Shown here: positions 40,706 through 48,356 of the stretch, piece after piece | Position numbering within the stretch: position 1 is the first letter of the stretch | How the letters are laid out: each line of letters opens with the position of its first letter | Position numbers and translations under genes: made by a program | Notes under the pieces: model-generated | The model's input: the letters and a program-made list of their open reading frames with translations, nothing else | Databases searched by the model: none | What the model was told of the DNA's origin: nothing | Origin: DLAJ01 sp964655525 | GTDB taxonomy: Bacteria > Bacillota > Clostridia > Lachnospirales > Lachnospiraceae | Assembly: GCA_964655525.1 (NCBI GenBank) | Contig: CAZZNE010000005.1 | Coordinates: 1 to 64,000, forward strand | Direction of reading: 5' to 3' | DNA: 64,000 nt

Positions 40706-41644
40706 GCAATGAAACCCGTATATATGATCAATGGTTTTTTGGAGAGCGGAAAGACGGAGTTCCTCTCATTTACGCTTTCCCAAGATTATTTCCGGACAAA
40801 AGGGACCACGCTGCTCTTATTGTGTGAGGAAGGCGAGAAAGAGTACGATCCGAAGCTCCTGAAAAAAAGCAAGACGGTCGTGGAACTGATCGAGCGAGAG
40901 GAAGATTTTCAGCCCGCGCACCTGTTAGAACTGGAAAAAAAGTGGAATCCGGAACGTATTTTAATCGAATACAACGGCATGTGGAGCTGCAAGGATGTAA
41001 AGCTTCCGTTCCACTGGACGATCGAACAGCAGATCACGACGATCAATGCGGCGACCTTCCCGATGTACTATAATAATATGCGCTCACTGGTCGCTGACGC
41101 GGTGCGGGGATCGGAGCTGATCATCTTTAACCGCTGCGATGACGTACTGGAGGAGCTTGGCACCTACAAGCGCAATATCAAGGCGGTGAATCCGAAAGCC
41201 GAGATCGTCTTTGAGGGAAAAGACGGTGAGATCAACCAGATCTTTGAGGAAGATCTTCCGTATGACCTGAAACAGGACGTGCTGGAGCTTGACAATCTGG
41301 GCTATGGCATTTGGTATATTGACAGCATGGATCATCTGGAGCGTTATGTCGGGAAAACGGTCGTGTTTCCGGCACTCGTCATGAAACCGAAAAAATTTCC
41401 CAAGGGCTATTTCATTCCGGGCAGAATGGCGATGACCTGCTGTGCGGATGATATGGCGTTTATCGGTTATGTATGCAAATATGAGAAGGCGGATGAACTG
41501 AAAGAAAAACAATGGGTACAGGTCACTGCAAAGGTGTGCCGTGAACATTTTTCAGGATACCGCGGCGAGGGGCCGGTCCTTCATGCACTCACCATCGTGC
41601 CGGTGAAGGCGCCGGAGGATGATGTTATCAGCTTCGGGGGATGA
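40706..41644 (+). CDS. CobW-like GTPase domain fused to a DUF1980/YcgQ-like C-terminal domain
   Basis: The N-terminus MKPVYMINGFLESGKTEF carries a P-loop of G3E type, but the CxCC motif and a clear NKxD are missing. The C-terminal ~100 residues (FPALVMKPKKFPKGYFIPGR, then MAMTCCADDMAFIG, then KQWVQVTA) match the second half of YcgQ/DUF1980 proteins (TIGR03943), which accompany CobW GTPases and YcgR-type permeases in zinc-limitation loci. The union in one chain of parts that are often separate neighbours supports a shared pathway. The start at 40706 lies after AAAGGACG. Confidence 0.75.
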   Translation, partial: AMKPVYMINGFLESGKTEFLSFTLSQDYFRTKGTTLLLLCEEGEKEYDPKLLKKSKTVVELIEREEDFQPAHLLELEKKWNPERILIEYNGMWSCKDVKLPFHWTIEQQITTINAATFPMYYNNMRSLVADAVRGSELIIFNRCDDVLEELGTYKRNIKAVNPKAEIVFEGKDGEINQIFEEDLPYDLKQDVLELDNLGYGIWYIDSMDHLERYVGKTVVFPALVMKPKKFPKGYFIPGRMAMTCCADDMAFIGYVCKYEKADELKEKQWVQVTAKVCREHFSGYRGEGPVLHALTIVPVKAPEDDVISFGG

Positions 41645-42513
41645 CTATGTACCATTATACGATTGCGCAGTGGCTTCTGTTTTTCTTTTTTTACTGCTTT
41701 TTCGGCTGGTGCTTTGAAAGCTCCTATGTATCGGGGAAGCAGGGGAGATTTGTGAATCGCGGTTTTATGTACGGACCGTTTCTTCCGATCTATGGAAGCG
41801 GCGCCATCATGATGCTTGTGGTATCCTCTCCGTTTCAGGACCATTTGATCGCGATTTATTTTGCAGGACTGGTGGGAGCGACCGTGCTAGAATATGTGAC
41901 AGGAACAGCGATGGAAGCGCTGTTTCATGTTCGTTACTGGGATTATTCCTACCAGCGGTTTCAATATAAGGGGCATATCTGCCTTTCCTCCTCGGTTGCG
42001 TGGGGATTTCTGACCCTGCTTCTCACGCAGTTATTACATAAACCGGTGGAACAGTTTATCTGCGGATTTTCCGACCGGGTATCCGCGGTGCTGGCGGCTG
42101 TGATCGGCGTGATCGCTCTCATTGATTTCATTCTATCCTTCAAGGCGGCATTTGAGCTGCGGGATCTTCTTGCAAAGCTGGAAAAAGCAAGGGAGGAAGT
42201 CGAGAAGGCAAAGGAAGAGCTCGCGCGGTGGCAGAAGCGCAGGGACGTGGAAATTGCACTGCGGGCGCAGGAGTCGGAACAAAAAAAGGAACAAAGAAAA
42301 GAGCAGCTTGAGTTGTGGCTTGCGGAACGTAAAGAGCAGGCAGCAGCGATCGCTGACAGCGCCCGCCGCAAATTACAGACCAGGCGGATATTACGAGGGA
42401 ATCCGGGCATGGTCTCCGGCAGATTTAAGGGCAGCATGGAGGAACTGAAGCATCTGGTGCTGCGGATCAGAAAAAGCGAGTCGGATAAGAGCGGCGTGGA
42501 TCAAAAAGAATGA
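41641..42513 (+). CDS. CmpB-type putative transporter membrane protein with C-terminal coiled coil
   Basis: The first ~180 residues contain five hydrophobic segments and match the family named 'putative ABC-transporter type IV' (CmpB, PF06541): FFGWCFESSYVSGKQGRFVNRGF, YGPFLPIYG, EYVTGTAMEALFHVRYWDYS. Its transport role is unproven. A charged coiled coil follows (about 180-245). It overlaps the preceding gene by four bases (ATGA), so it is coupled to the COG0523 operon; a link to metal handling is inference. Confidence 0.8.
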   Translation: MTMYHYTIAQWLLFFFFYCFFGWCFESSYVSGKQGRFVNRGFMYGPFLPIYGSGAIMMLVVSSPFQDHLIAIYFAGLVGATVLEYVTGTAMEALFHVRYWDYSYQRFQYKGHICLSSSVAWGFLTLLLTQLLHKPVEQFICGFSDRVSAVLAAVIGVIALIDFILSFKAAFELRDLLAKLEKAREEVEKAKEELARWQKRRDVEIALRAQESEQKKEQRKEQLELWLAERKEQAAAIADSARRKLQTRRILRGNPGMVSGRFKGSMEELKHLVLRIRKSESDKSGVDQKE

Positions 42514-42556
42514 GGCATAAGCGGAACGGATCGCACGGATCGAATAGAGAAAGGGA

Positions 42557-43960
42557 ATGGGTAGCATGAAGCAGCAGAACTTAAAAGAACTGATCGCTAC
42601 GGTGGATGACATATGCAGGATCATGACGGACGCGAATGTGGGAAACTCCGCAGGGAAGCCGATGTCCTTAAAGGAAAGTTTTCATTTTGAACTGCTGAAA
42701 TTTGCCGTCTATCTGGCGGATGCCGACGGAAAGTTTGAGGAACGGGAGCTCTCCGTGATCGCGGAATATCTGGGCATTAAGGCAGAGGCAAAAAATTTGC
42801 GCGCCATGAAATACCGCGAGAATATCGATGAGCATTTTGAAGAGCGGATTCCTTCCGTGGTCAAATATGCGGTGCTGGCGGATGCCGCGCGTAAGATCAC
42901 GCCCGATGAGTACAAACAGCAGAAGGCGCAGATCATGGTGGATACCTACAAACTGTTCGGACAGACGATGTTAGCATGCTATGACGAGGATGCGGGCATG
43001 GAGACGATGTCAAAGTATACCGCTTACATCAAACGTCTGGAAGACTTCTTAAAAGAGTACGGCGTGTTTTATACGGGTTCCGCAAAAATCATCAAACCGG
43101 TCGAGCCTGCGACGGAGCCGGATGAGACGGAGGAGGAGCGGGCGGCAAAGCTGGAAAAGCTGATGGAGGAATTCAATGGACTTGTCGGACTGAACGAAGT
43201 CAAGCATGAGGTCAACAGCCTCGTGAATCTGATCAAAGTACAGAACATGCGTAAAGCGCAGGGCATGAAGGTATCCGACGTATCCAAACACATGGTTTTT
43301 TCGGGAAATCCGGGTACGGGTAAGACGACGGTCGCGCGCATGCTCGGAGAAATTTATAAATATATCGGCGTGCTGCCGAAAGGGCAGTTGACGGAGGTTG
43401 ACCGGGGCGGTCTTGTCAAGGGCTATATCGGTCAGACGGCAACCAAGGTGCTGGAGGTCGTCGATGAATCGCTCGGCGGCATTCTGTTCGTGGACGAGGC
43501 ATATACATTGACCGTCGGAAAGGGAGAGGGCGATTTTGGACAGGAGGCGGTCGATACGCTCTTAAAAGCGATGGAAGATCACCGCAGTGAGTTCATTGTG
43601 ATCGTGGCGGGCTATACCGATCTGATGGAGGAATTTCTTTCGTCCAATCCGGGGCTCAAATCCCGCTTTAACAAGTTTATCCATTTTGGGGATTACAGTG
43701 CGGAGGAATTGCTTGCGATATTGGAGTCCATGTGCGCGAAGCAGGAGTATACACTGTCTGAGGAGGCGCGCGTGCGCGCAAGGGAATTGCTCGGGAAGCG
43801 TGTGCAGAACAAGCCCGATAATTTCGCGAATGCCCGCGATGTGCGTAACTTTTTGGAGCATGCGATCGCAAATCACGCGTCGCGTGTCGTAAATGAGAAG
43901 AACGCGGATAAGTCCATGCTCTCCACCCTTGAGGCGGAGGATCTGCAGGATTTTGCGTAA
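42557..43960 (+). CDS. CbbX/SpoVK-type AAA+ ATPase with N-terminal TerB-like domain
   Basis: Residues about 25-160 look like a TerB-type helical domain (LLKFAVYLADADGKFEEREL, then VLADAARKITPDEY). The C-terminal part is a CbbX/SpoVK AAA+ module: Walker A GNPGTGKTT at 250-258, pore-loop VKGYIGQTA, Walker B GGILFVDEAYTL and sensor FIVIVAGY. Members remodel proteins, but the client is unknown here. The start could be 42557 or 42566. It is upstream of, and probably separate from, the CarD-like gene. Confidence 0.88.
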   Translation: MGSMKQQNLKELIATVDDICRIMTDANVGNSAGKPMSLKESFHFELLKFAVYLADADGKFEERELSVIAEYLGIKAEAKNLRAMKYRENIDEHFEERIPSVVKYAVLADAARKITPDEYKQQKAQIMVDTYKLFGQTMLACYDEDAGMETMSKYTAYIKRLEDFLKEYGVFYTGSAKIIKPVEPATEPDETEEERAAKLEKLMEEFNGLVGLNEVKHEVNSLVNLIKVQNMRKAQGMKVSDVSKHMVFSGNPGTGKTTVARMLGEIYKYIGVLPKGQLTEVDRGGLVKGYIGQTATKVLEVVDESLGGILFVDEAYTLTVGKGEGDFGQEAVDTLLKAMEDHRSEFIVIVAGYTDLMEEFLSSNPGLKSRFNKFIHFGDYSAEELLAILESMCAKQEYTLSEEARVRARELLGKRVQNKPDNFANARDVRNFLEHAIANHASRVVNEKNADKSMLSTLEAEDLQDFA

Positions 43961-44041
43961 TGAGCATGGTAAAACTGCACAATGCAGTGCGGGGATACCA
44001 TGCAGCATAATGCTGAAAAATGTCCGCGCGATAAAAAATCA

Positions 44042-44071
44042 CTGACAATTTTTCTTTTTGGGTGCTACAAT
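44042..44071 (+). promoter_or_regulatory. Promoter of the CarD-like gene
   Basis: CTGACA (44042-44047) and TACAAT (44066-44071) are separated by 18 nt with an extended -10 TGC. The leader to 44178 is about 100 nt and holds no obvious structure. Confidence 0.6.
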
Positions 44072-44177
44072 AGAGTTGGGGGCAATGCGGGGTATCGCAG
44101 CGCCCTTTTCAATTCATTGCAATGAAGTTTGCGAAGAAGGTTTCTGTTGTGGGATTCAGAAAGGAAAGTGTGAGAAA

Positions 44178-44696
44178 ATGTATCAGGTCGATGATTTGAT
44201 CGTGTATGGAAACCACGGTGTATGCAGGGTTACAAACATCGGGACGCCGGAGATTCCGATGGCGGATCAAACAAAGCAGTATTATACGCTGCGTCCGGCA
44301 TACCAGAGAGAAGAAGTGATTTATGCGCCTGTAGAGAATAACAAGACGGTCATGCGGCCGATCCTGACAAGGCAGGAGGCGGATCAGCTCATTGATGAGA
44401 TCCCGAAGCTGAGCACGGTGTGGATCGTTAATGAGCGGGAGCGTGAAGCCCAGTATAAGGCGGCGATACGCACCTGCGACTGTAAGGAGCTTGTACGCAT
44501 TATCAAGACGCTGTATCAGCGGAAAAGAGAACGCATTCAAAACGGGAAAAAGGTGACGGTCGTGGATGAGCGGTATTTTCATCAGGCGGAAGAGCAGCTC
44601 TACGGGGAGCTTGCGATCGTGCTGGATATGCCGAAGGATGAGGTTGGCGGCTATATCGCCGAAAATGCGCAGAATCATGAGGCGGTTCAGGCTTAG
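44178..44696 (+). CDS. CarD family transcriptional regulator
   Basis: The 172-residue protein opens with MYQVDDLIVYGNHGVCRVTN and continues YYTLRPAYQREEVIYAPVEN, the CarD/TRCF RNA-polymerase-interacting domain. A helical DNA-binding part follows (about 70-170). CarD-type proteins bind the polymerase beta subunit and stabilise open promoters. The ATG at 44178, with AAGGAAAG upstream, is preferred over 44058, which lies upstream of the promoter. Confidence 0.92.
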   Translation: MYQVDDLIVYGNHGVCRVTNIGTPEIPMADQTKQYYTLRPAYQREEVIYAPVENNKTVMRPILTRQEADQLIDEIPKLSTVWIVNEREREAQYKAAIRTCDCKELVRIIKTLYQRKRERIQNGKKVTVVDERYFHQAEEQLYGELAIVLDMPKDEVGGYIAENAQNHEAVQA

Positions 44697-44724
44697 GACG
44701 GCAAGTGAAACGCAAATCTTCCCG

Positions 44725-44753
44725 TTGACTTAAAAAGTCCCATGCGGTAATAT
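44725..44753 (+). promoter_or_regulatory. Promoter of the HD-GYP response regulator
   Basis: TTGACT (44725-44730) and TAATAT (44748-44753) are 17 nt apart. Confidence 0.7.
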
Positions 44754-44818
44754 AAAGTTATAAAAGGAATGAAGAAATTTATTCCGGGATGTAAGAGTGC
44801 ATAAACGGGAGGTTAGCG

Positions 44819-45931
44819 ATGCGCAATAAGGTACTTGTAGTAGACGATCAGGAAACGAACAGGGATTTACTTGAGGCAATCCTCGAAAAGGATTACGATG
44901 TGGTGAAGGTCCCGGACGGAAAGCAGGCGCTTGAGAAGCTTGGTCAGAAGGATATGAAAATCGTGGCGGTGCTGCTTGATCTGCTCATGCCGGAGATGGA
45001 CGGCTTTGCGGTTCTCGACACGATGCATGAACAGGGAATGCTCAAGAAGATTCCGGTGCTTGTTATCAGCAGCGAACAGACTGTGAATGTGGAGGAGAAG
45101 TGCTTTTCATACGGTGTGTCCGATTTTATCCACAAACCGTTCGAGCCGTCGATCATACAGAGCCGCGTCAGGAACAACGTCAATCTCTTTTTGTACAAAG
45201 AGCGTCTGGAAGACCAGGTTGCCGTGCAGACGCAGGCAATCCGCTATCAGTACCAGCTTTTAAAAGAACAGGCGGAGAAACTCGAGAGGAATAACGAGGA
45301 GATCATCGATATTCTCGGTACGGTCGTGGAGTGCAGGGATTTAGAGAGCGGAGATCATATCAAGCGCGTAAAGACCTTTACGCGGATTCTTGCCGAGCAG
45401 GTCATGGAGGATTATCCCGAATATGACCTGACGCCGGAAAAGGTGCGGATCATCGAATCGGCAAGCGCGCTTCATGATGTCGGTAAGATTGCGATTCCCG
45501 ATCATATCCTGTTAAAGCCGGGAAAATTGACGGCGGAAGAATTTGATATCATGAAGACCCATACGACAAGGGGAAGTGAGCTCTTAAACAATATAAAGGA
45601 CGCATGGGATGATACCTATGGGAAGTACTGCTATGAGATCTGCCGTTATCATCATGAGCGTTTTGACGGGCGCGGCTATCCCGACAAGCTTGAGGGAGAG
45701 GACATTCCGATCTCGGCGCAGATCGTGTCGGTTGCGGATGTGTATGATGCGCTTGTCAGCAAGCGTGTATATAAGGATGCGTATGCGATCGGTGAAGCGT
45801 ACGATATGATCATAAACGGGGAATGCGGAACGTTCTCGCCGAAAATATTAGACTGCTTTAGTAAGGTCCGCGCCGCTTTTGAGGAGACGGTCAGAGTCAA
45901 CCACGAGAGCCGGCAGGAGGCGGAAAAATAA
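44819..45931 (+). CDS. Two-component response regulator with HD-GYP domain
   Basis: An N-terminal receiver domain (1 to about 120) has phosphoacceptor Asp54 (LLDLLMPEMDG), SSE and the KPF lysine. A coiled linker (about 125-165) leads to an HD-GYP domain with His219-Asp220 (ALHDVGKIAIPD), HTTRG, HHERFDGRGYP and VADVYDAL. HD-GYP domains hydrolyse cyclic-di-GMP to GMP or pGpG. No histidine kinase lies nearby, so it is an orphan regulator. With the EAL protein at 9.4-11.1 kb it is the second predicted cyclic-di-GMP phosphodiesterase in the window. Confidence 0.94.
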   Translation: MRNKVLVVDDQETNRDLLEAILEKDYDVVKVPDGKQALEKLGQKDMKIVAVLLDLLMPEMDGFAVLDTMHEQGMLKKIPVLVISSEQTVNVEEKCFSYGVSDFIHKPFEPSIIQSRVRNNVNLFLYKERLEDQVAVQTQAIRYQYQLLKEQAEKLERNNEEIIDILGTVVECRDLESGDHIKRVKTFTRILAEQVMEDYPEYDLTPEKVRIIESASALHDVGKIAIPDHILLKPGKLTAEEFDIMKTHTTRGSELLNNIKDAWDDTYGKYCYEICRYHHERFDGRGYPDKLEGEDIPISAQIVSVADVYDALVSKRVYKDAYAIGEAYDMIINGECGTFSPKILDCFSKVRAAFEETVRVNHESRQEAEK

Positions 45932-46001
45932 AAAAGTTCCAAAGAACCCTTGCTTTTTAGGGAAAAGTGTGTTATCTTTGATAAGGTTGATATGGTAAGG
46001 T

Positions 46002-46032
46002 AAAGAGTGGGCTTGCAAGTCCACTCTTTTAC
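46002..46032 (+). promoter_or_regulatory. Hairpin terminator/attenuator in the rimP-nusA leader
   Basis: AAAGAGTGG (46002-46010) pairs with CCACTCTTT (46021-46029), extended inward by CTTG/CAAG, and is followed by a short T-run. A weak promoter (TTGCTT 45950, TTATCT 45972, 16-nt spacing) lies upstream, so this may be a leader attenuator. It may equally terminate read-through from the HD-GYP gene. Confidence 0.55.
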
Positions 46033-46060
46033 GATTGTATGAAAAAGAAAAGGAGCGGTC

Positions 46061-46525
46061 ATGGCAGGAGCGAGGGACTATGAGGCGCGCACCGTAACGC
46101 TCTTAGAGCCGATTGCGGAGAAATTCGGCTGTGAGATCTACGATGTGGAATATGTGAAAGAGGGCAGCGAGTGGTACCTGCGCTGCTATATTGATAAGCC
46201 GGACGGTGTGAACATTTTAGACTGCGAGAATGTCAGCCGCGCGCTTTCGGATCAGCTGGATGAGGAGGACTTTATCCCGGATGCCTATATTCTTGAGGTC
46301 AGTTCGCCGGGACTCGGCCGTGCGCTCAAAAAGGACCGGCATCTCCAAAAAAGCATTGGGGAGGCCGTTGAATTAAAAACCTATCGCCCGATTGAAAAAT
46401 GCAAAGAATTTTCGGGCGTGCTGCGATCGTTTGACAAGGATACCGTGACGATCGGTACGGAGGAAAAAGAAATGGTGTTTCAGCGCTCGGATGTGGCGCT
46501 GATCAGGTTGGCATTGGACTTTTAG
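46061..46525 (+). CDS. rimP: Ribosome maturation factor RimP
   Basis: RimP helps assemble the 30S subunit. The 154-residue protein shows GCEIYDVEYVKEGSEWYLRC, IDKPDGVNILDCENVSRAL and ILEVSSPGLGRALKK. GGAGCGG precedes the ATG. It heads the conserved rimP-nusA-ylxR-ylxQ-infB-rbfA block. Confidence 0.97.
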   Translation: MAGARDYEARTVTLLEPIAEKFGCEIYDVEYVKEGSEWYLRCYIDKPDGVNILDCENVSRALSDQLDEEDFIPDAYILEVSSPGLGRALKKDRHLQKSIGEAVELKTYRPIEKCKEFSGVLRSFDKDTVTIGTEEKEMVFQRSDVALIRLALDF

Positions 46526-46538
46526 GAGGAGAAAGGAC

Positions 46539-47759
46539 ATGAATAAGGAATTATTGGAAGCACTCGACATTTTGGAGAAGGAGAAGGACATCAGCCGGGA
46601 AACGCTGTTTGAGGCGATTGAGAATTCTCTGTTGACTGCCTGCAAAAACCATTACGGCAAGGCGGACAATATGAAAGTGGAGATCAACCGCGAGACCTGT
46701 GATTTTTTGGTATATGCGGAGAAAGAGGTCGTGCCCTGTGCAGAGGATGTGACCGATAAAGTGACGCAGATCAGCTTAGAGGACGCGCAGGCGTTAAACG
46801 CCGGCGCAGCGGTCGGCGATATTGTCCGTATGGAGATCAAGAGCCGGGAATTTGGGCGCATCGCAACCCAGAATGCCAAGAATGTCATCCTGCAAAAGAT
46901 CCGCGAGGAGGAGAGAAGCGCCATCTTCAATCAGTACTATGAGAAAGAGCGCGATGTCGTTACAGGAATCGTGCAGCGTTATCTCGGCAGAAATATCAGC
47001 ATCAACCTTGGCAAGGCGGATGCGATCTTAAATGAAAGTGAGCAGGTTCGCGGCGAGAATTTCCGCCCGACCGAACATATCAAGGTATATATTTTAGAAG
47101 TAAAAAATACGCCGAAGGGGCCGAGGATTTTAGTAAGCCGTACGCATCCCGAATTAGTCAAGCGCTTATTTGAGGCGGAGGTTGCGGAGATTCAGGACGG
47201 CACCGTAGAGATTAAGGGGATCGCGAGAGAGGCGGGCAGCCGTACGAAGATGTCTGTCTGGAGCAGCAATCCGAATGTGGATCCGGTCGGTGCCTGCGTC
47301 GGATTGAATGGACAGCGTGTGAACTCCATTGTGGATGAGCTGCGAGGAGAGAAGATTGACATTATCCCGTGGGATGAAAACCCCGGTAATCTCATTCAGA
47401 ATGCGCTTGCACCTGCAAAGATCGTTGCGGTATTTGCGGATCCCGACGAGAAGACGGCAAAGGTCGTAGTGCCGGATTACCAGCTTTCGCTCGCGATCGG
47501 CAAGGAGGGGCAGAACGCAAGACTTGCGGCGCGTCTGACCGGTTATAAGATCGACATTAAGAGTGAGACGCAGGCGAAGGATGCGCCGGGCTTCCGCTAT
47601 GAAGATTACGTGAGCGAGTATGACGACTATGACGAGGAGGCATACGACGATTACGATGAGGAGAATGATGACGGCGGGAACTATGAGGACGGGGATTATC
47701 AAGAAGAAGGCTATGAGGAGGAAGCGTTAGAGGCTTCGGAAACAGGTGCGGATGAATAA
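46539..47759 (+). CDS. nusA: Transcription termination/antitermination factor NusA
   Basis: NusA binds RNA polymerase and controls pausing, termination and antitermination. The N-terminal domain begins LLEALDILEKEK and contains NHYGKADNMKVEIN; an S1 domain (GIVQRYLGRNISINLG) and two KH domains follow (VDPVGACVGLNGQRV, AIGKEGQNARLAARLTG). The last ~55 residues are an Asp/Glu/Tyr-rich acidic tail (YDDYDEEAYDDYDEEN) that most short NusA proteins lack. It lies 13 nt after rimP. Confidence 0.97.
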   Translation: MNKELLEALDILEKEKDISRETLFEAIENSLLTACKNHYGKADNMKVEINRETCDFLVYAEKEVVPCAEDVTDKVTQISLEDAQALNAGAAVGDIVRMEIKSREFGRIATQNAKNVILQKIREEERSAIFNQYYEKERDVVTGIVQRYLGRNISINLGKADAILNESEQVRGENFRPTEHIKVYILEVKNTPKGPRILVSRTHPELVKRLFEAEVAEIQDGTVEIKGIAREAGSRTKMSVWSSNPNVDPVGACVGLNGQRVNSIVDELRGEKIDIIPWDENPGNLIQNALAPAKIVAVFADPDEKTAKVVVPDYQLSLAIGKEGQNARLAARLTGYKIDIKSETQAKDAPGFRYEDYVSEYDDYDEEAYDDYDEENDDGGNYEDGDYQEEGYEEEALEASETGADE

Positions 47760-48024
47760 AAAAATTCCATTGAGACAGTGTGTGGGCTGCCAGCAGATGA
47801 AACCGAAAAAAGATATGATGCGGGTATTAAAAACACCCGAGGATGAGATGATTTTGGATACGACAGGGAAGAAAAACGGTCGTGGCGCATATCTTTGTAA
47901 GGATATGGAATGCCTGAAAAAAGCAAGAAAGAACAAAGGCTTGGAACGTTCTTTTAAGATGAGTATTCCGGATACCGTATATGACAGTCTGATAAAGGAG
48001 TATGGCGCAGAGGATGCAGAATAA
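47752..48024 (+). CDS. ylxR: YlxR family RNA-binding protein
   Basis: The 90-residue protein has the DUF448 signature: PLRQCVGCQQMKPKKDMMRV and GRGAYLCKDMECL. It is a nucleoid or RNA-associated protein reported to affect transcription in relatives. The start overlaps the end of nusA by eight bases; a GTG at 47746 is an alternative. Confidence 0.93.
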   Translation: MNKKIPLRQCVGCQQMKPKKDMMRVLKTPEDEMILDTTGKKNGRGAYLCKDMECLKKARKNKGLERSFKMSIPDTVYDSLIKEYGAEDAE

Positions 48025-48355
48025 GATTTTATCAATGCTTGGCATTGCCGCACGGGGCAGAAATCTTGTCAGCGGCGAGTTTATGACGGAAAAGACCGTA
48101 AAAGCGCATCAGGCATATGTTGTGCTTGTGGCGGCGGATGCATCCGATAACACAAAAAAAATGTTTTGCGATATGGGAGCGTATCACAGGGTTCCCGTTT
48201 ATATATATGGCACAAAGGAAGGACTGGCACATGCGATCGGTCAGGAAATGAGGGCGTCTTTAGCGGTTACGGATGAAGGGATCGCCAAATCCATCATGCG
48301 GGCGCTGGAGACAGGTACAACGGACGGTACCGGAAATGAATACGGAGGTAGATAG
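48002..48355 (+). CDS. L7Ae/L30e-like ribosomal protein YlxQ
   Basis: The 117-residue protein is an L7Ae-type RNA-binding fold: LSMLGIAARGRNLVSGEF and VVLVAADASDNTKKMF, then VPVYIYGTKEGLAHAIG. It probably binds a kink-turn RNA. It overlaps ylxR by 23 bases; an internal ATG at 48014 is an alternative start. Confidence 0.9.
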   Translation: MAQRMQNKILSMLGIAARGRNLVSGEFMTEKTVKAHQAYVVLVAADASDNTKKMFCDMGAYHRVPVYIYGTKEGLAHAIGQEMRASLAVTDEGIAKSIMRALETGTTDGTGNEYGGR

Positions 48356-48356
48356 A

